A DNA stretch of 64,000 bases, taken from assembly GCA_021018995.1 (NCBI GenBank), contig CM037588.1, positions 79,209,765-79,273,764 on the forward strand. The letters are read 5' to 3'. Source of the stretch: Chloranthus sessilifolius (Eukaryota; Streptophyta; Magnoliopsida; Chloranthales; Chloranthaceae). Position 1 is the first letter of the stretch, and each line of letters starts with the position of its first letter. The notes under the pieces were generated by a model that saw only the letters and a list, made by a program, of their open reading frames with translations, was not told the origin of the DNA and did not search any database. Made by a program: the position numbers and the translations under genes. This document shows positions 46,478-58,676 of this stretch, piece by piece.

Positions 46478-47632
46478 ATGTTTGGTAGGAGGACTCTCAA
46501 TCTTGAGATTGTCCCTCTGAATTTAGAAGTTGAAAGGTTACTAAGAACCAGACAAACATCACAGAATTTTACTGAGACTGCTACTATGGGTGAGCAACCT
46601 AGACTTTTGAGGGATTACTTTGCACCTGGTGCATTTAATTTCCCATTTTGTATCCAATTTCCTACGGTTGAAGGAAATTATGAGATAAAATCATCAACTA
46701 TCCAGATGCTGCCTTCCTTCCATGGTTTGAGTAAGGAAGATCCATACAAGCATGTGGATGAATTCTTGTCTCTTTGTACCACATTCAACATAGCTGGATT
46801 GGGTCCAGAGGCAACCAAGCTTAGGCTATTTCCTTTTTCATTAAAGGACAAAGCTAGAGCATGGCTATCCATGTTGCCACCAAACAGCATTACATCTTGG
46901 AATGATTTGCAATGTCAATTTTTAGCCAAATACTTCCCTATGTCTAAGACCAGCCAGTTGAGACAAAATATTGTTTCCTTCTCACAACACTCAACTGAAA
47001 CTTTTCATGAAGCATGGGAAAGGTTTAAAGAACTTTTAAGGCAATGTCCTCATCATCAAATTCCCCAATGGCAGCTTGTTCAAAGCTTCTATCAGGGAAT
47101 TGATCAAAAGGGCAAGAATATGGTAGATGCTTCCTGTGGAGGCACCTATTTGCAAAAAACAGTTGAGGAGGTCTGGGACCTATTTGAAGTGATTAGTGAA
47201 AATTCAACTCAACAGGAATCTTTGTCAAGAGACATTGAGAATCCTGCTTGGTTGAACAATCAGCAGACCACCAAGGGAAAGATTTATGAGGTGAATGAGT
47301 TGGAAAGGAAGATGGATAATTTAACCACTAAGTTTGATAGATTGATGGACTCACTTAAAAATCCAATGGTTGCAAGAGTAGAGGAGGCATGTCTGATATG
47401 CCAGTCTCCTACTCATTCCCATGATCAATGTCCAACTACACCACAGTTCCCAGATCTAGTGGTGGAGCAAGCTCATGCTGCCCAATCGTTTGGGCAGATG
47501 CAATCAAATGAATATGCATGGACCTGGCACCCCAATTTAAGGTGGAGCCAGGGCAGTTATCAATCAAATGAATATGCATGGAGAGGGCACCCCAATCAAA
47601 TGAATATGCATGGGGGTACTGATGTACCTTAG
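46478..47632 (+). pseudogene. B gag
   Basis: Athila gag, 384 residues from MFGRRTLNLE. The capsid core carries FCIQFPTVEGNYEIKSSTIQ, MLPSFHGLSKEDPYKHVDEF, LFPFSLKDKARAWLSMLPPN, FYQGIDQKGKNMVDASCGG; a coiled coil (ELERKMDNLTTKFDRLMDSL) follows at about residues 275-295, then a zinc knuckle CLICQSPTHSHDQC at about residues 308-321. The C-terminal end holds three near copies of QSNEYAW..HPN (47,505-47,615), a local tandem expansion. Element parts downstream are in pol order. This frame looks whole or nearly so. Confidence 0.93.
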
Positions 47633-47734
47633 AAAAATCAAAAAAATGAAAAAACAAAAAATCAAAAAAATTTTGGTGATGATTCTAAAGCTATAAATGA
47701 AGGATTAGTTCATCATTTACCATTTCCCCATGCC

Positions 47735-48673
47735 ATGAAATCTGCAACCCCTTTTGATAAAGGAAATACAAAAATAGATGAAATGATGGAGACTTTCAAG
47801 CAAGTCAAGATAAATCTACCTTTGCTTGATGCAATCAAACAAGTCCCAGCATATGTAAAATTTTTGAAAGATATTTGCACTCACAAAAGACAATCTAGGA
47901 TACAGTTATCCAAGAAGGTCTTTGCTGTGGAAAGAGTTAAACAGGTTTTGTCCATTACCACACCTCCTAAACTTCAAGATCCTGGAATCCCCACAATCCC
48001 TTGCATTATTGGGGAACATACCATTGAAAAGACTTTATTAGATTTGGGTGCTAGTGTCAACCTACTTCCATATTCTGTATATGAGAAACTAGGTTTGGGA
48101 GAGTTAAAACCCACTCATGTGGTGTTACAACTAGCAGACAAATCTGAAAGAAAGCCAGTTGGGATGATTGAGGATGTATTGGTAGGGGTAGATAAGTTTT
48201 TCTACCCTACTGATTTTTTGGTATTAGACATGGAACCTATAAAAAGCAGAACTTCCATCCCTGTCATTTTGGGGAGACCATTCCTGGCTACAGCCAATGC
48301 TTGCATCCAATGGAGGTCTGGTATTATGAAAGTGTCTTTCAGAAATATGAAGGTAAAGTTAAATGTCTACAATGCAGTTACACAACCTCAATTCAGTTCT
48401 GAGGAATGCTTTCTTGTTGATTTATTGGATGAACTGGTAGAAGAAACTTTACCACGCTTTTGCAAAGGTGAAGATTTAACCACAGATTTTAAAGATGCTT
48501 GGAGAAATGTTGTGGAAGAAACAGTTTGTGCCTCAAAGTCTGAGGAGGTTAATGCTGTGCAAGGAACTCATGATCAATCAGCAAGGTTTTCTTCATGGAA
48601 ACCTGCTATTCTTCCCCTTCCACAAACAGCCAAGGTACCTTTGTTACCTTCTTTTCACCCACGATGTAGATGA
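47735..48673 (+). pseudogene. B protease region
   Basis: The Athila pol N-terminal part, 312 residues. A conserved segment (LLDAIKQVPAYVKFLKDICT) precedes the retropepsin-like domain. The active-site stretch reads TLLDLGASVNLLPYSVYEKL, the lineage's usual D-L/S-G-A form, and IPVILGRPFLATANACI closes the domain. It would process gag-pol. RT follows after a short interrupted linker. Confidence 0.9.
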
Positions 48674-48926
48674 AAGCAGTTGCGAAATTTTGAAATATGT
48701 GTTTTAGGAGACGGAAAAACATTTACTGATTATTTCTTCTTCCCTCACTGAGGAGCAGGAGGAAGAGTTGTTGATTGTATTGAAACAACATAAGAGGGCA
48801 ATTGGCTGGACTATTGCTGATTTGGGAGGAATCAGTCCAGTTGTTTGCATGCATAAAATTCACTTAGAAGAAGATGCAAAACCTTCTAGAGAAATGCAAA
48901 GGAGGCTGAATCCTCATATGTAGGAA

Positions 48927-51557
48927 GTGGTCATGAAGGAGGTTGTTAAGTTGTTGGATGCAGGGGTCATTTACCCCGTCTTAGATTCAGCTTGGGTAGC
49001 ACCTACACAGGTGGTACCTAAGAAATCGGGGATTACTATGGTAACCTCAGATTCTGGTGAGCTCATTTCAGCCAGACAAACAACTGGTTGGAGGGTCTGT
49101 ATTGATTACAGAAAGCTCAACACAATGACCAGAAAAAACCACTTCCCTCTTCCATTCATTGATCAAATTTTAGATAAGCTAGCAGGAAAATCCTATTACT
49201 GTTTTCTTGATGGTTACTCTGGTTACAACCAGATTCCTGTGTATCCACAAGATCAGGAAAAGACGACCTTCACTTGCCCCTTTGGCACTTTTGCCTATAG
49301 GAGGATGCATTTTGGTCTTTGTAATGCTCCTGCTACCTTTCAAAGATGCATGTACTCCATTTTCTTTGATATGATTGACCAATTTATGGAGATTTTTATG
49401 GATGACTTTTCAATATATGGAGACAGTTTTGCCCAGTGTTTACATCATCTCAGCTTGGTGTTGCAAAGATGTGAGAAAACCAATTTAGTTTTGAGCTGGG
49501 AGAAGAGTCATTTCATGGTCACCCAAGGCATTGTCCTTGGCCATGTTATCTCTCATAAGGGCATTGAGGTGGACAGAGCAAAAATTGATTTAATTGCACA
49601 TTTGCCTCCTCCCAAAACTGTTAAGCAAGTCAGAAGTTTTCTGGGGCATGCTGGATTTTACAGGAGGTTCATTAAGGACTTCAGTAAAACATCCAAGCCT
49701 CTTTGCCATTTATTGTGCCAAGATGTTCCTTTTGTTTTCAATAATGAATGCCTGAAGGCATTTGGATTCTTAAAAAATTGTTTGATTTCAGCTCCAATAC
49801 TACAATCTCCAGATTATTCACTGCCTTTTGAGTTGATGTGTGATGCATCAGATTATGCTTTGGGAGCTGTTCTTGGGCAAAGAAAGGATAAGTTGCTTCA
49901 TGTCATAGCTTATGCCAGTAAATCAATGATTGATGCACAGCTTAACTACATAACAACTGAGAAAGAGTTGCTGGCAGTTGTTTTTGCCTTGGAGAAGTTC
50001 AGGTCATATGTTTTGGGTTCACAAATTGTGGTGTTCACTGACCACTCAGCCCTGAAATACCTTCTGTCTAAGAAGGATACCAAACCAAGATTAATCAGGT
50101 GGATCCTCCTATTACAGGAGTTTGATTTGCAGATTAAAGATAAAAAGGGTGTGGAAAATGTGGTGGTTGACCACCTGTCTAGAATTCTAACTGCTGAGAT
50201 TGATAGGTTGCCTATCAATGAATCTTTCCCTGATGAGCAACTTTTTGCTATCAGTATACACACCCCTTGGTTTGCAAATATAGTCAACTTTTTGGATACT
50301 GGAAGGACCCCTCAACACTGGAATAAAATGGATAAAGATCTTTTCTTCTCAAAGGTTAAACATTTTATTTGGGAGGATCCTTATCTGTTCAAGATTTGTG
50401 CAGACCAAATAATTAGAAGATGTGTCCATGAAGAAGACTTTCATAGCATACTCTCCATGTGTCATGAACAAGCCTGTGGAGGTCATTTTAGTGGAAACAA
50501 AACTGTTGCAAAAGTTTTACAGTGTGGATTTTATTGGCCCACACTCTTCAAAGATGCACTCCAGCACTGTAAGTCTTGTCAGAACTGCCAGAGATTGGGT
50601 AGCATTTCCAAGAGAAATTCAATGCCTTTACAGCCCATTTTGGTAGTTGAATTGTTTGATATTTGGGGGATAGATTTTATGGGACCTTTTCCTCCCTCAA
50701 ATGGTTTTAATTTCATCTTAGTAGCTATGGATTATGTATCCAAATGGGTTGAAGCCACAACTACTAAAACCGATGACCACAGAGTTGTCCTAAAATTCTT
50801 AAAGGACAACATCTTTTCCAGGTTTGGCTCCCCCAGAGCCATTATCAGTGATGGGGGAAGCCATTTTTGTAATAAGCATTTTGAAGTTCTACTGAAAAAG
50901 TACTCTGTCACTCATAGAGTAGCTACTCCATATCACCCACAAACCAGTGCACAGGTGGAGATTTCTAATAGAGAACTCAAACATATACTGGAAAAGACTA
51001 TGAAGAAGGACAGAAAAGATTGGTCCCTTAAATTGAATGATGCATTGTGGGCATATAGGACAGCCTATAAGACCCCAATTGGCATGTCCCCATTCAGATT
51101 GGTCTATGGTAAAGCATGCCATTTACTAGTGGAATTAGAATATAAGGCCTTTTGGGCTATTAAAACTTTGAACATGGATCTTACTACTGCTGGTAATCAC
51201 AGGAAACTGCAGCTCGCTGAGTTGGAAGAGCTAAGGATGGATGCATACACCAATGCAAGATCTTACAAAGAAAAAATTAAGGCTTTCTATGACAAAAATC
51301 TGCTGAGAAAAGAGTTCATATCTGGCTCTAAGGTATGGCTATTCAACTCAAAACTTAAGTTTTTTCCTGGAAAGCTGAGATCCAGATGGGAAGGGCCATA
51401 TACTGTCATTCAAGCATCTCCTTCTGGGGCTGTTGAAATTATGGATCCAAGTGATGGAAGAACCTTGAAAGTAAATGGTCAGAGGCTCAAACCATGCATT
51501 GAAAATACCCTGGAGCCTGTGCTGACCATCTATCATCAAGAGCCTCCACAAATCTGA
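48927..51557 (+). pseudogene. B reverse transcriptase, RNase H and integrase
   Basis: A long 876-residue frame. [33 protein letters not shown] and the catalytic FMDDFSIYG at about residues 157-165, with [10 protein letters not shown] in the thumb. RNase [16 protein letters not shown] at about residue 304 and [11 protein letters not shown]. Integrase: the HHCC zinc site HEQACGGHF...CQNCQRLG at about 511-552, and core acids in WGIDFMGPF (about 580), ISDGGSHF (about 640) and [10 protein letters not shown] (about 676). The C-terminal domain ends [18 protein letters not shown] and ETNTLEP-like residues before the stop. No chromodomain, as expected for Athila. The frame looks complete, apart from an interrupted junction upstream. 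Confidence 0.95.
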
Positions 51558-51654
51558 TGTTAAACAACTGTATCATATGTATTTTACTTATGTTTGTTTT
51601 GTAGTTTTTGCATAGTTTATTTCTCTCTGTTTTTAGTCATATTTTACACTCAAT

Positions 51655-51990
51655 TCGAGAAGTTTACAATATGTGAAAAATCAATTCGCAAAGAGAAAAA
51701 AAATTCATTTCGAAAAGTTTAATTTCCTTTTCGAAAAGGATCTGGACCTGTAACTAACTGCTCGAAAAGAATGATAAGCTTTTCAAATAGGTGGTTCTGA
51801 AGCCTTTTGCTTTTCGAAAAGTTATTTCTGAAGCCTTTTGCTTTTCGAATGGTACTGATGCCATTCTCCATTGTAAAAAGGACTGTTTTGAACTTTTCGA
51901 AGCCTTCAAAGATGCTTTACGAAAATTGTTTTGAGCATATTTAAAGCCTTTCGAAGCAAGGGTTTCATATTCGAAAGCATTCCCAGAGTG
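51655..51990 (+). promoter_or_regulatory. B internal array before the accessory ORF
   Basis: About ten TTCGAA or TCGAAAAG motifs (ATTCGAGAAG, TTTCGAAAAG, CTCGAAAAG, CTTTTCGAATGG, TTTCGAAGC, TTCGAAAGC) stand 260-600 bases upstream of the accessory start at 52,255. They repeat the motif of B's own LTR array. A weak TATA-like ATATTTAAAG is at about 51,928-51,938. The stretch between the pol stop and 52,255 holds no gene. A separate promoter is inferred from the match with F and A. Confidence 0.5.
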
Positions 51991-52254
51991 TCCTGTTTCA
52001 CAGAAAACCCATTTTCCTTCCATCCTTGCGTGCTTTTGAAGCTCAGATCCAATTTCCTTCATTTCTGTTTCTTTGAGTAAGCTTGAAGGGAGGGACCCTT
52101 TGCTTCTGATTCTGGAGGATTTAATCAAGCGATCAAAGATTTCAAGCAAAAACCCTAGATTTCGGTATTTTTCTTTGCATATCCTCTGTTTGTGTTTTGC
52201 AAAGTTAATTTCTGTGTCAGCATACATTGTGTGAAATTCAAACAAACTTTTAAA

Positions 52255-54722
52255 ATGGGGAAAGCTGAAAAATCGCTGGCTGCAATGTTCCCTAAGTCGT
52301 CTACCAAGAAAGTTAGAAAACCCTCCACAAAAGGAAAAGCCAAAACCTCAGCCAAGAGGAAACTGTCGATGGATAAAGTTGATAAGATTGAGAAAGGGAA
52401 GAAAGTTAGACATGAGGAACCCATCCCAGCAGCTGACCCTAGTCCTGAGCCTGAGCTTCCTCCTCTTCCTATGCATTTGGTACTGCCAAACCCTTTCATT
52501 GAAGCTCAGAAGCTGATCCCAGAGCTTATTTTTGATGAAACCTTTTTCTTAAAAAAACCTTAATGTAAGCTATCCTTGAACTACATCAGGGATGCTTCAC
52601 TGAGCAATATCCTAACTCCTCTTCCAGAGAAAATCTATCCAAGAATGGTGAGATTATGGTACCAAAACATGGTAAAAGTGACTGAGAAGGATGCTGATGT
52701 CCCTACTCTTGTAATTTTCATTGATGATTGCGATTTAACAGTCACTTATGAAGACATTGGAAATGCCTTGGGAATACCATTTCAACATGATCCAGCTGGC
52801 CCTTTGGCTGCACCAGAGACAGCTTCTTTTAGAGAAATGGCTGCACATCTAACCCAAGGAATAGTTGGAACTGGACAGTCCATCATGAGGAGAGACTTAG
52901 CACCTCAATTTTTGCTGATGGATTCCATTTTGAGAGGATGTTTTTATGTCACTGGGCACAGTCAGGAAAGAAGGACACCCATTTTGGAGGCCCTCTTTCA
53001 TTTCTCTAAAGGGCAATTCTTCAATGCCCCTATGCTAATTTTTGAAGCCATGGCTGACATCAGTGTCAAGATGAAGAAGGAGCAGAAAATAGCTGGAATA
53101 CCATTTGGTAGGCTGATCACAGCCCTACTAAGAGCCAAATTTGACATTGATGAGCAAGAGCCATTTGAGATTGTCTCCCCTCACGCTTTTGGGAAGAGGG
53201 CTTGGACTACAAGCCAAACCATGTTGAATAGAATGAGGGAAGAGGTTGAGCCAGCCCAAGAACCTGTTATACCTGCACCAGCCCCTGCCTCTACCATTGA
53301 ACTTGCTATACCAGACCCTGAGGTGACCAGCTCTTTAGCTGCACCTATTTCACTTGCAGCTGACATTGAACAAGCTGTCATTACTGAGGTGACCAGCTCT
53401 TCAGCTGCACCCATTGTTGAAGAGGTCATCATCTTACCCACCTCACCTAGCACAGCTCCTATTCCTTCACCCATTCTAGCAGTCCCATCACTCATAACCA
53501 CCATAATCCCAATTGCAGACTCTCCCTCTACACCAACCACTCCAGCCATACTTACACCACCAATTTCCCCTAACAATGTCCAAGATATGGCCACAGATTT
53601 TGTTGAACACTCTCCTAGCACTCCCCTTCTCCAAAGCTTCTCAGGTTCACCTGCTCATTCAACTCATACACCTGAAATCACTCATACCCTGAACACAGAT
53701 ATTCACAACAGAGGCCTACTCATCTTTGATGGGATCTATCTTGGAGAATATTGGGCTTGAATCTGTTCCCATACCTGACCCTCCTCATTTCACCCATTTG
53801 GCTACTTCTCCCTTTACAACCATTTCACCCATTGCCCCTCAACCATCTACATCAATTTTACCAGCCCCTACTTTGCATACCACACCCACACCTGACACAA
53901 TTAGCCAAATCTTTACCTTTCTCCAATCCATCCAAGCCCAACTACAGATCAACAAAGACAACCAGTCTATGACAAATTCCACTCTCCAAACCTTGGCCTC
54001 CACATCCCAAACAACCACCTTAGCCATTGTACCTTCTGTTTCTGACCAAGCAACCCAAACAGACTCGGAGGTAATAGTTTTAGAACCACCCATCCTCACT
54101 GTGTCTGACCATGCTACCAAATTCGAACCTGAGGCACTACTTTTGGATTCACCTACACCCATCCATCATGTCTCTGATCAAGCCACCCAAACTGACCCTA
54201 AGGTAGTGCTTGTAGATTCATCTTCCCCTTCCCCCACTGCTGGAATACATATGGTCCCCTACCACTCCATTCCCATCCCTCGTTTTGCCACTCTTAAAAG
54301 GGCTATGGAAGATAACCCTTACATCTTTCGCAACGTTCTTAAAGGGATTGCAGATTTCCACACTTACATCAAAACCCCTTTTGAAGAATGATTCTAAGTC
54401 GGAGTCATTTATGAAATTTGAGAGAAATAAGATGCAAGACCTGTTGAGCCAAACATTTCGGATGGTTAGGAGTGAGCAGCACAAAGTTACCATGCTACAA
54501 GAAAGTCTGGCACAAGAAAAACTGAGTGAGAGACTTGCAAAATATATTGGCCTCACCAAAAAGATCAAATCTGAGGAGTACACCCAGCTTCAAGCCACAA
54601 TCCAGGAGAAAGCTAAATCGAGTTCGGACTCCAATACTGACTCAAGTTCGGACTCTGACAGTGATTCCAGTTCTGACCCCATTGAACCAACTTATGATAC
54701 AGATTTTGACCCCAGTTATTAG
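52255..54722 (+). pseudogene. B accessory ORF (putative plant transposon protein domain)
   Basis: Starts MGKAEKSLAAMFPKSSTKKV at 52,255 with a Lys-rich arm to about residue 60. The core domain at about 52,576-53,200 has YPRMVRLWYQNMVK, LVIFIDDCDL, GIVGTGQSIMRRDLAPQ, TGHSQERRTPILEALFHF and GIPFGRLITALLRAKF. A long Pro/Thr/Ser-rich linker follows, with three repeats of a VSDQATQTD unit at about 54,030-54,230. A conserved segment, PRFATLKRAMEDNPYIFRNV, leads to a coiled coil and an acidic Ser/Asp tail ending at 54,722. No membrane segment or signal peptide is seen. Homologous to the accessory ORFs of A and F. Function unknown; nuclear DNA binding is inferred from the basic arm. A few disruptions. 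Confidence 0.8.
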
Positions 54723-54908
54723 AATACCTTGTATATGGTTGTTTTGTTGGGTCTGTAGTATGTAATTCCTATTTTCTGTTAACTTTTGTTAATTTGTAAT
54801 TACTGTGCATTTCTTTTCTTTCTTCTCTGTCAACATGCTTTTTGTTTTTTGTTCTTTTCTTTTTGCTTATGCACTTCTGGACCAGTGAGGACACTGCTCA
54901 TCATATCA

Positions 54909-54924
54909 TAGGTTTGGGGGTGTG
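54909..54924 (+). other. B extra internal purine tract
   Basis: ATAGGTTTGGGGGTGTG repeats the element's 3' polypurine tract core but lies just after the accessory ORF, preceded by GAGGACACTGCTCATCAT. Matches are at 28,083-28,102 (A) and 60,220-60,238 (C). Extra polypurine tracts have, as I recall, been noted in Athila relatives. Confidence 0.65.
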
Positions 54925-56815
54925 GCAGAATTGCCAATAGTTTAGTTAACATCAGTGCAGCTTATGATCAGTAGAATTTTTGAAAATGAAGTAATTTCAC
55001 ACCTGTTGTTTTGAAAAATGAGGAAGTTAAAACTTTTTAAATTTGATTTCTAGTTTAATTGTTGTTGCTTCTAAGTGTGCTTGATTTATTTGTGTTTTGA
55101 AAACAGGTTTGCAATTGCTAAGTTATAATGAATCTAGAATATTAAAAAGAGTAAAGAAATATCAGCACAGATAGAAGTGAATTAGCCTGCAAGATCAGAG
55201 CCAATTGTAGCAAGTTTTAAATGTAAGTGAGTAAAAGATCGTCCACAGAGAATTTGTCTAAAATGCAAGATAAACCTCCAGATCTGAGCTACCAGATCTG
55301 GCCTCTTATCCTATCTAGAAAGTACATAAGATGGGAGGTTGAATTTGTCACATCAACTAAATGATAAAAGTAAAAATTAAACTAAATGATCCAGATCCGA
55401 GTTGGGGGAATGTTTGAGGTAAACTTATAAAAAATGGAGAAGTAATATCTAACTTTGATTTGGTCCTTGAAATCTAATGAGAATGACTGCAGCTCAACTG
55501 AGAGATGATCCAATCTTCATCTGGCTACAAGCGCAGATGTAAGAGAAATAAATCTAATTCAAGGATTAGGTTTAAGCTTATGGCTATGGTCTGTCCACTT
55601 TAATGGCCACAAACCATCCAATAGTCTTTAATCCAAATCCTTAATTTAGAACAAGAAACATCACTACAAATGTCATGAGAAACTAGGTTACAAACACTAA
55701 CTCTCACAAGATTAATGAATCAAGGGAAATTGCATGAAAAATGGTAAATCTAAAGGAGTCTAATGCAATAAGGAGATCAGAGGGAACCCTTAACATGAGT
55801 CCAATGGAGAATGCAACAAAGAACCTTTTCAAATTCACCATTACAATTACAGAGCCTTAAATGACTCTTTGTAGTCTTGAATACAACTCTCCTTTGAATT
55901 ACAGAAGTATCTCACAGCTCTCAATTGCAAGTAAAAGTGAGGCTATTACAGGGATTTCAGACAAACTATCTGATTTGGAAATGGGGGAATAGGAATGGAA
56001 CTCAAAATCTGGATGCCCAAATTGGGAAAATGGTTCGTCTATTTATAGTTTTCCCTAAGTCCAGCTCTGATGTGTATCAACCAATCAGAAGTGCTCAGAT
56101 CTGTATCGACCAATGGTAGTCGAGCACAAGGATCCAGATCTGTACTGGCCAATCAGAATTTCTTGATCTGGTTCAGCCAATCAGGTGACAAAAGCATCAA
56201 TTCTGTTATGCATTTTGAAAGTCTGTTAGAGTTTCTAGAAGTTCCCGCCAAGTTATTTCATCTCTGGGTGCTCACGTGGGGTGGAATATGCCTTCTCTTT
56301 ATGCTTAGAATCCTCTGGAATGTCCCTAGGTTTTTAAATGCATTGGGACGCATGAAACAGATTACTGAATTGCCCTTGCAAAAGCTGGGAATCTCCAGAA
56401 TACCTTTTCGCATAGCTTAGGTGACTTTTCGCAAGGTGTTGTAACTCCTGAAGCTCTTTTCGCAATGTTCTGGTTCTGTTAGAATTGAGTTTTCTTCTTT
56501 TCGAAAAGGTCAATCATCTCTTCGAAGAGTTCAGGTGCTCTTCGAAAGCTAAGCCTGGAGTTTTAGTTCTTTTCGCAGAGTTCAGGTTCTTTGCGAACAG
56601 TTCAGGTTCTTTTGCGAAAAGTACTCTGTAGTGCATTTTTCTGTTCGAATTGCTCCATACTTCTTTTCTGGGTTGAGACCAGGTCTTTGCCTCTTCAGTT
56701 CAGACCTTTTAACAGCTAGTGAGGTTGTCTCTTCTCTTTCTTCCTTTGGATTGACATGGATTGTCATCTTTTTGGCACTTTTAAGCTGCTTTTATGGTTA
56801 AGCCTGTCAAAAACT

Positions 56816-58676
56816 TGTTGTTGCTTCTAAGTGTGCTTGATTTATTTGTGTTTTGAAAACATACTTGCAAATGATGCATTGTACTGAATATTAAAAAGAA
56901 TAAGAAAATATCAGTACAGAGAGAACATAATTAGCCTGCAAGATCAGGGCCAATTGTAGCAAGTTTTAAATGTAAGTGAGTAAAATATCGTCCACAGGGA
57001 ATTGATTTAAAATGTAAGATAAACCTTCAGATCTGAGCTACCAGATCTGACCTCTGATCCTATCTACAAAGCACATAAGATGGGAGGTTGAATTTGTCAC
57101 ATTAACTAAATGATAAAAGTAAAAGTTAAACTAAATGATCCAGATCCGAGTTGGGGAGATTTGATGTAAATTAATAAGAATGGAGAAATAATATCTAACT
57201 TCGATTTAGTACTTGATTGCAAAATGAGAATAAATGTAGAACAAATAAGATATTATCCAATCTTCATCTGGCTACCAGCACAGATGCAAGAGAAAGTAAT
57301 CTAACTCAAGGATTAGAGTTAAACTTATGGCTATGGTCTGTCCACTTCAATGGCCACAGACCATCCAATAGTCTTTAATCTGAACCCTTAATTCAGAACG
57401 ACAAACACCACTACAAATGCTGTGAGAGATTAGGTTACAAACACAAATTCTCACAGGGATAATGAATTAAGGGAAATTGCTTAAAAACAGTAAATCTAAA
57501 GGAGTCTAGTGCAATAAGGAGATCACAGGGAACCCTCAACACGAATCCAATTGAGAACGTACGGTTCACAGCAACCTTTTCAAATTCACCATTATAATTA
57601 CAGAGCACAGCTTAAACAGCTCTCGGATTTGCAGTCTTGGATGCAAACTCTCCTTTGAGTTACAGCAGTATCTCACAGCTCTCAAATGCAAGTACAAAGT
57701 ACGCTATTACAAGGATTGCAGACAAGCTGTCTGGCTGGGAAATGGGGGATTAGAAATGAAACTCAAAATCTGGATGCCCAAATTGGGAAAATGGTTCATC
57801 TATTTATAGTTTTCCCTAAGTCCAGCTCAGATGTGTATCAACCAATCAGAGGTGCTCAGATCTATATTGACCAATGGTGGTCGAGCACGAGGATCCAGAT
57901 CTGTTCTGACCAATAAGAATTCCTCGATCTGGTTCAGCCAATCAGGTGAAAAAGGCATCAATTCTGTTATGCATTTTGAAAGTCTGTTTGAGTTTCTAGA
58001 AGTTCCCGCTAAGTTATTTCATCTCTGGGTGCTCACGTGGGGTGGAATATGCCTTTGGTTCGTGCTCAGAATCTTCCGAAATGTCCCTGGGCTTTTAAAT
58101 GCATTGGGGCACGTGTAGAGATTACTGAATTGCCCTTACAGATGCTGAGAATCTTCAGGATATCATTTCGCACAGTTTGGAGAACTTTTCGCAAGGTACT
58201 GTGACTTCTGAAGCTCTTTTCGCACAGATTGGAGACCTTTTCGAAAAGAACTGTAACTTCTGGAGATCTATTCGCAAAGATTGGAGACCTTTTCAAAAGA
58301 ATGAACCACGGAGATCTATTCGCAAAGATTGGAGACCTTTTCGCAGAGCTTGGGGACCTTTTCGCAAAGATTGGGGACCTTTACGAATAGCATTCTGTAG
58401 TGCATTCTTCTTTTCGAATAACTCTAAACCTCTTTCCAGGTTGAAACCAAGCCTTTGTCCTCTTTATTTTAGGCATTTTGACAGCCCGTGAGGTTGTCCT
58501 TTCTCCTTCTTCCTCCAGATCAAGATGGGTCATCATCTTTTGGCACTTTAAGCTACTTTCAAGGTTAAGCTCGCCTTTATTGTTAATGAAACAAACACTT
58601 AAAACACTTATTTAGTTCTCTCAAGGGTCTATCAAGGCCAGTTAAGGGGTGAAAATGGTATTTTCAGTTCTCAACA
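56816..58676 (-). repeat. C 3' LTR
   Basis: TGTTGTTGCTTCTAAG to TTCTCAACA, 1,861 bases. A perfect 8-bp hairpin (ATGGTCTG/CAGACCAT) is at about 57,333-57,364. The TTCGAA/TTCGCAAAG array is at about 58,165-58,420, with two copies of the 52-base repeat that has three copies in the other LTR. Confidence 0.92.

Noticed and set aside
53181-53621. - strand frame of 146 codons in B
   Set aside because: It is antisense to the Pro/Thr-rich linker of B's accessory ORF, and biased codons there keep the opposite strand open.
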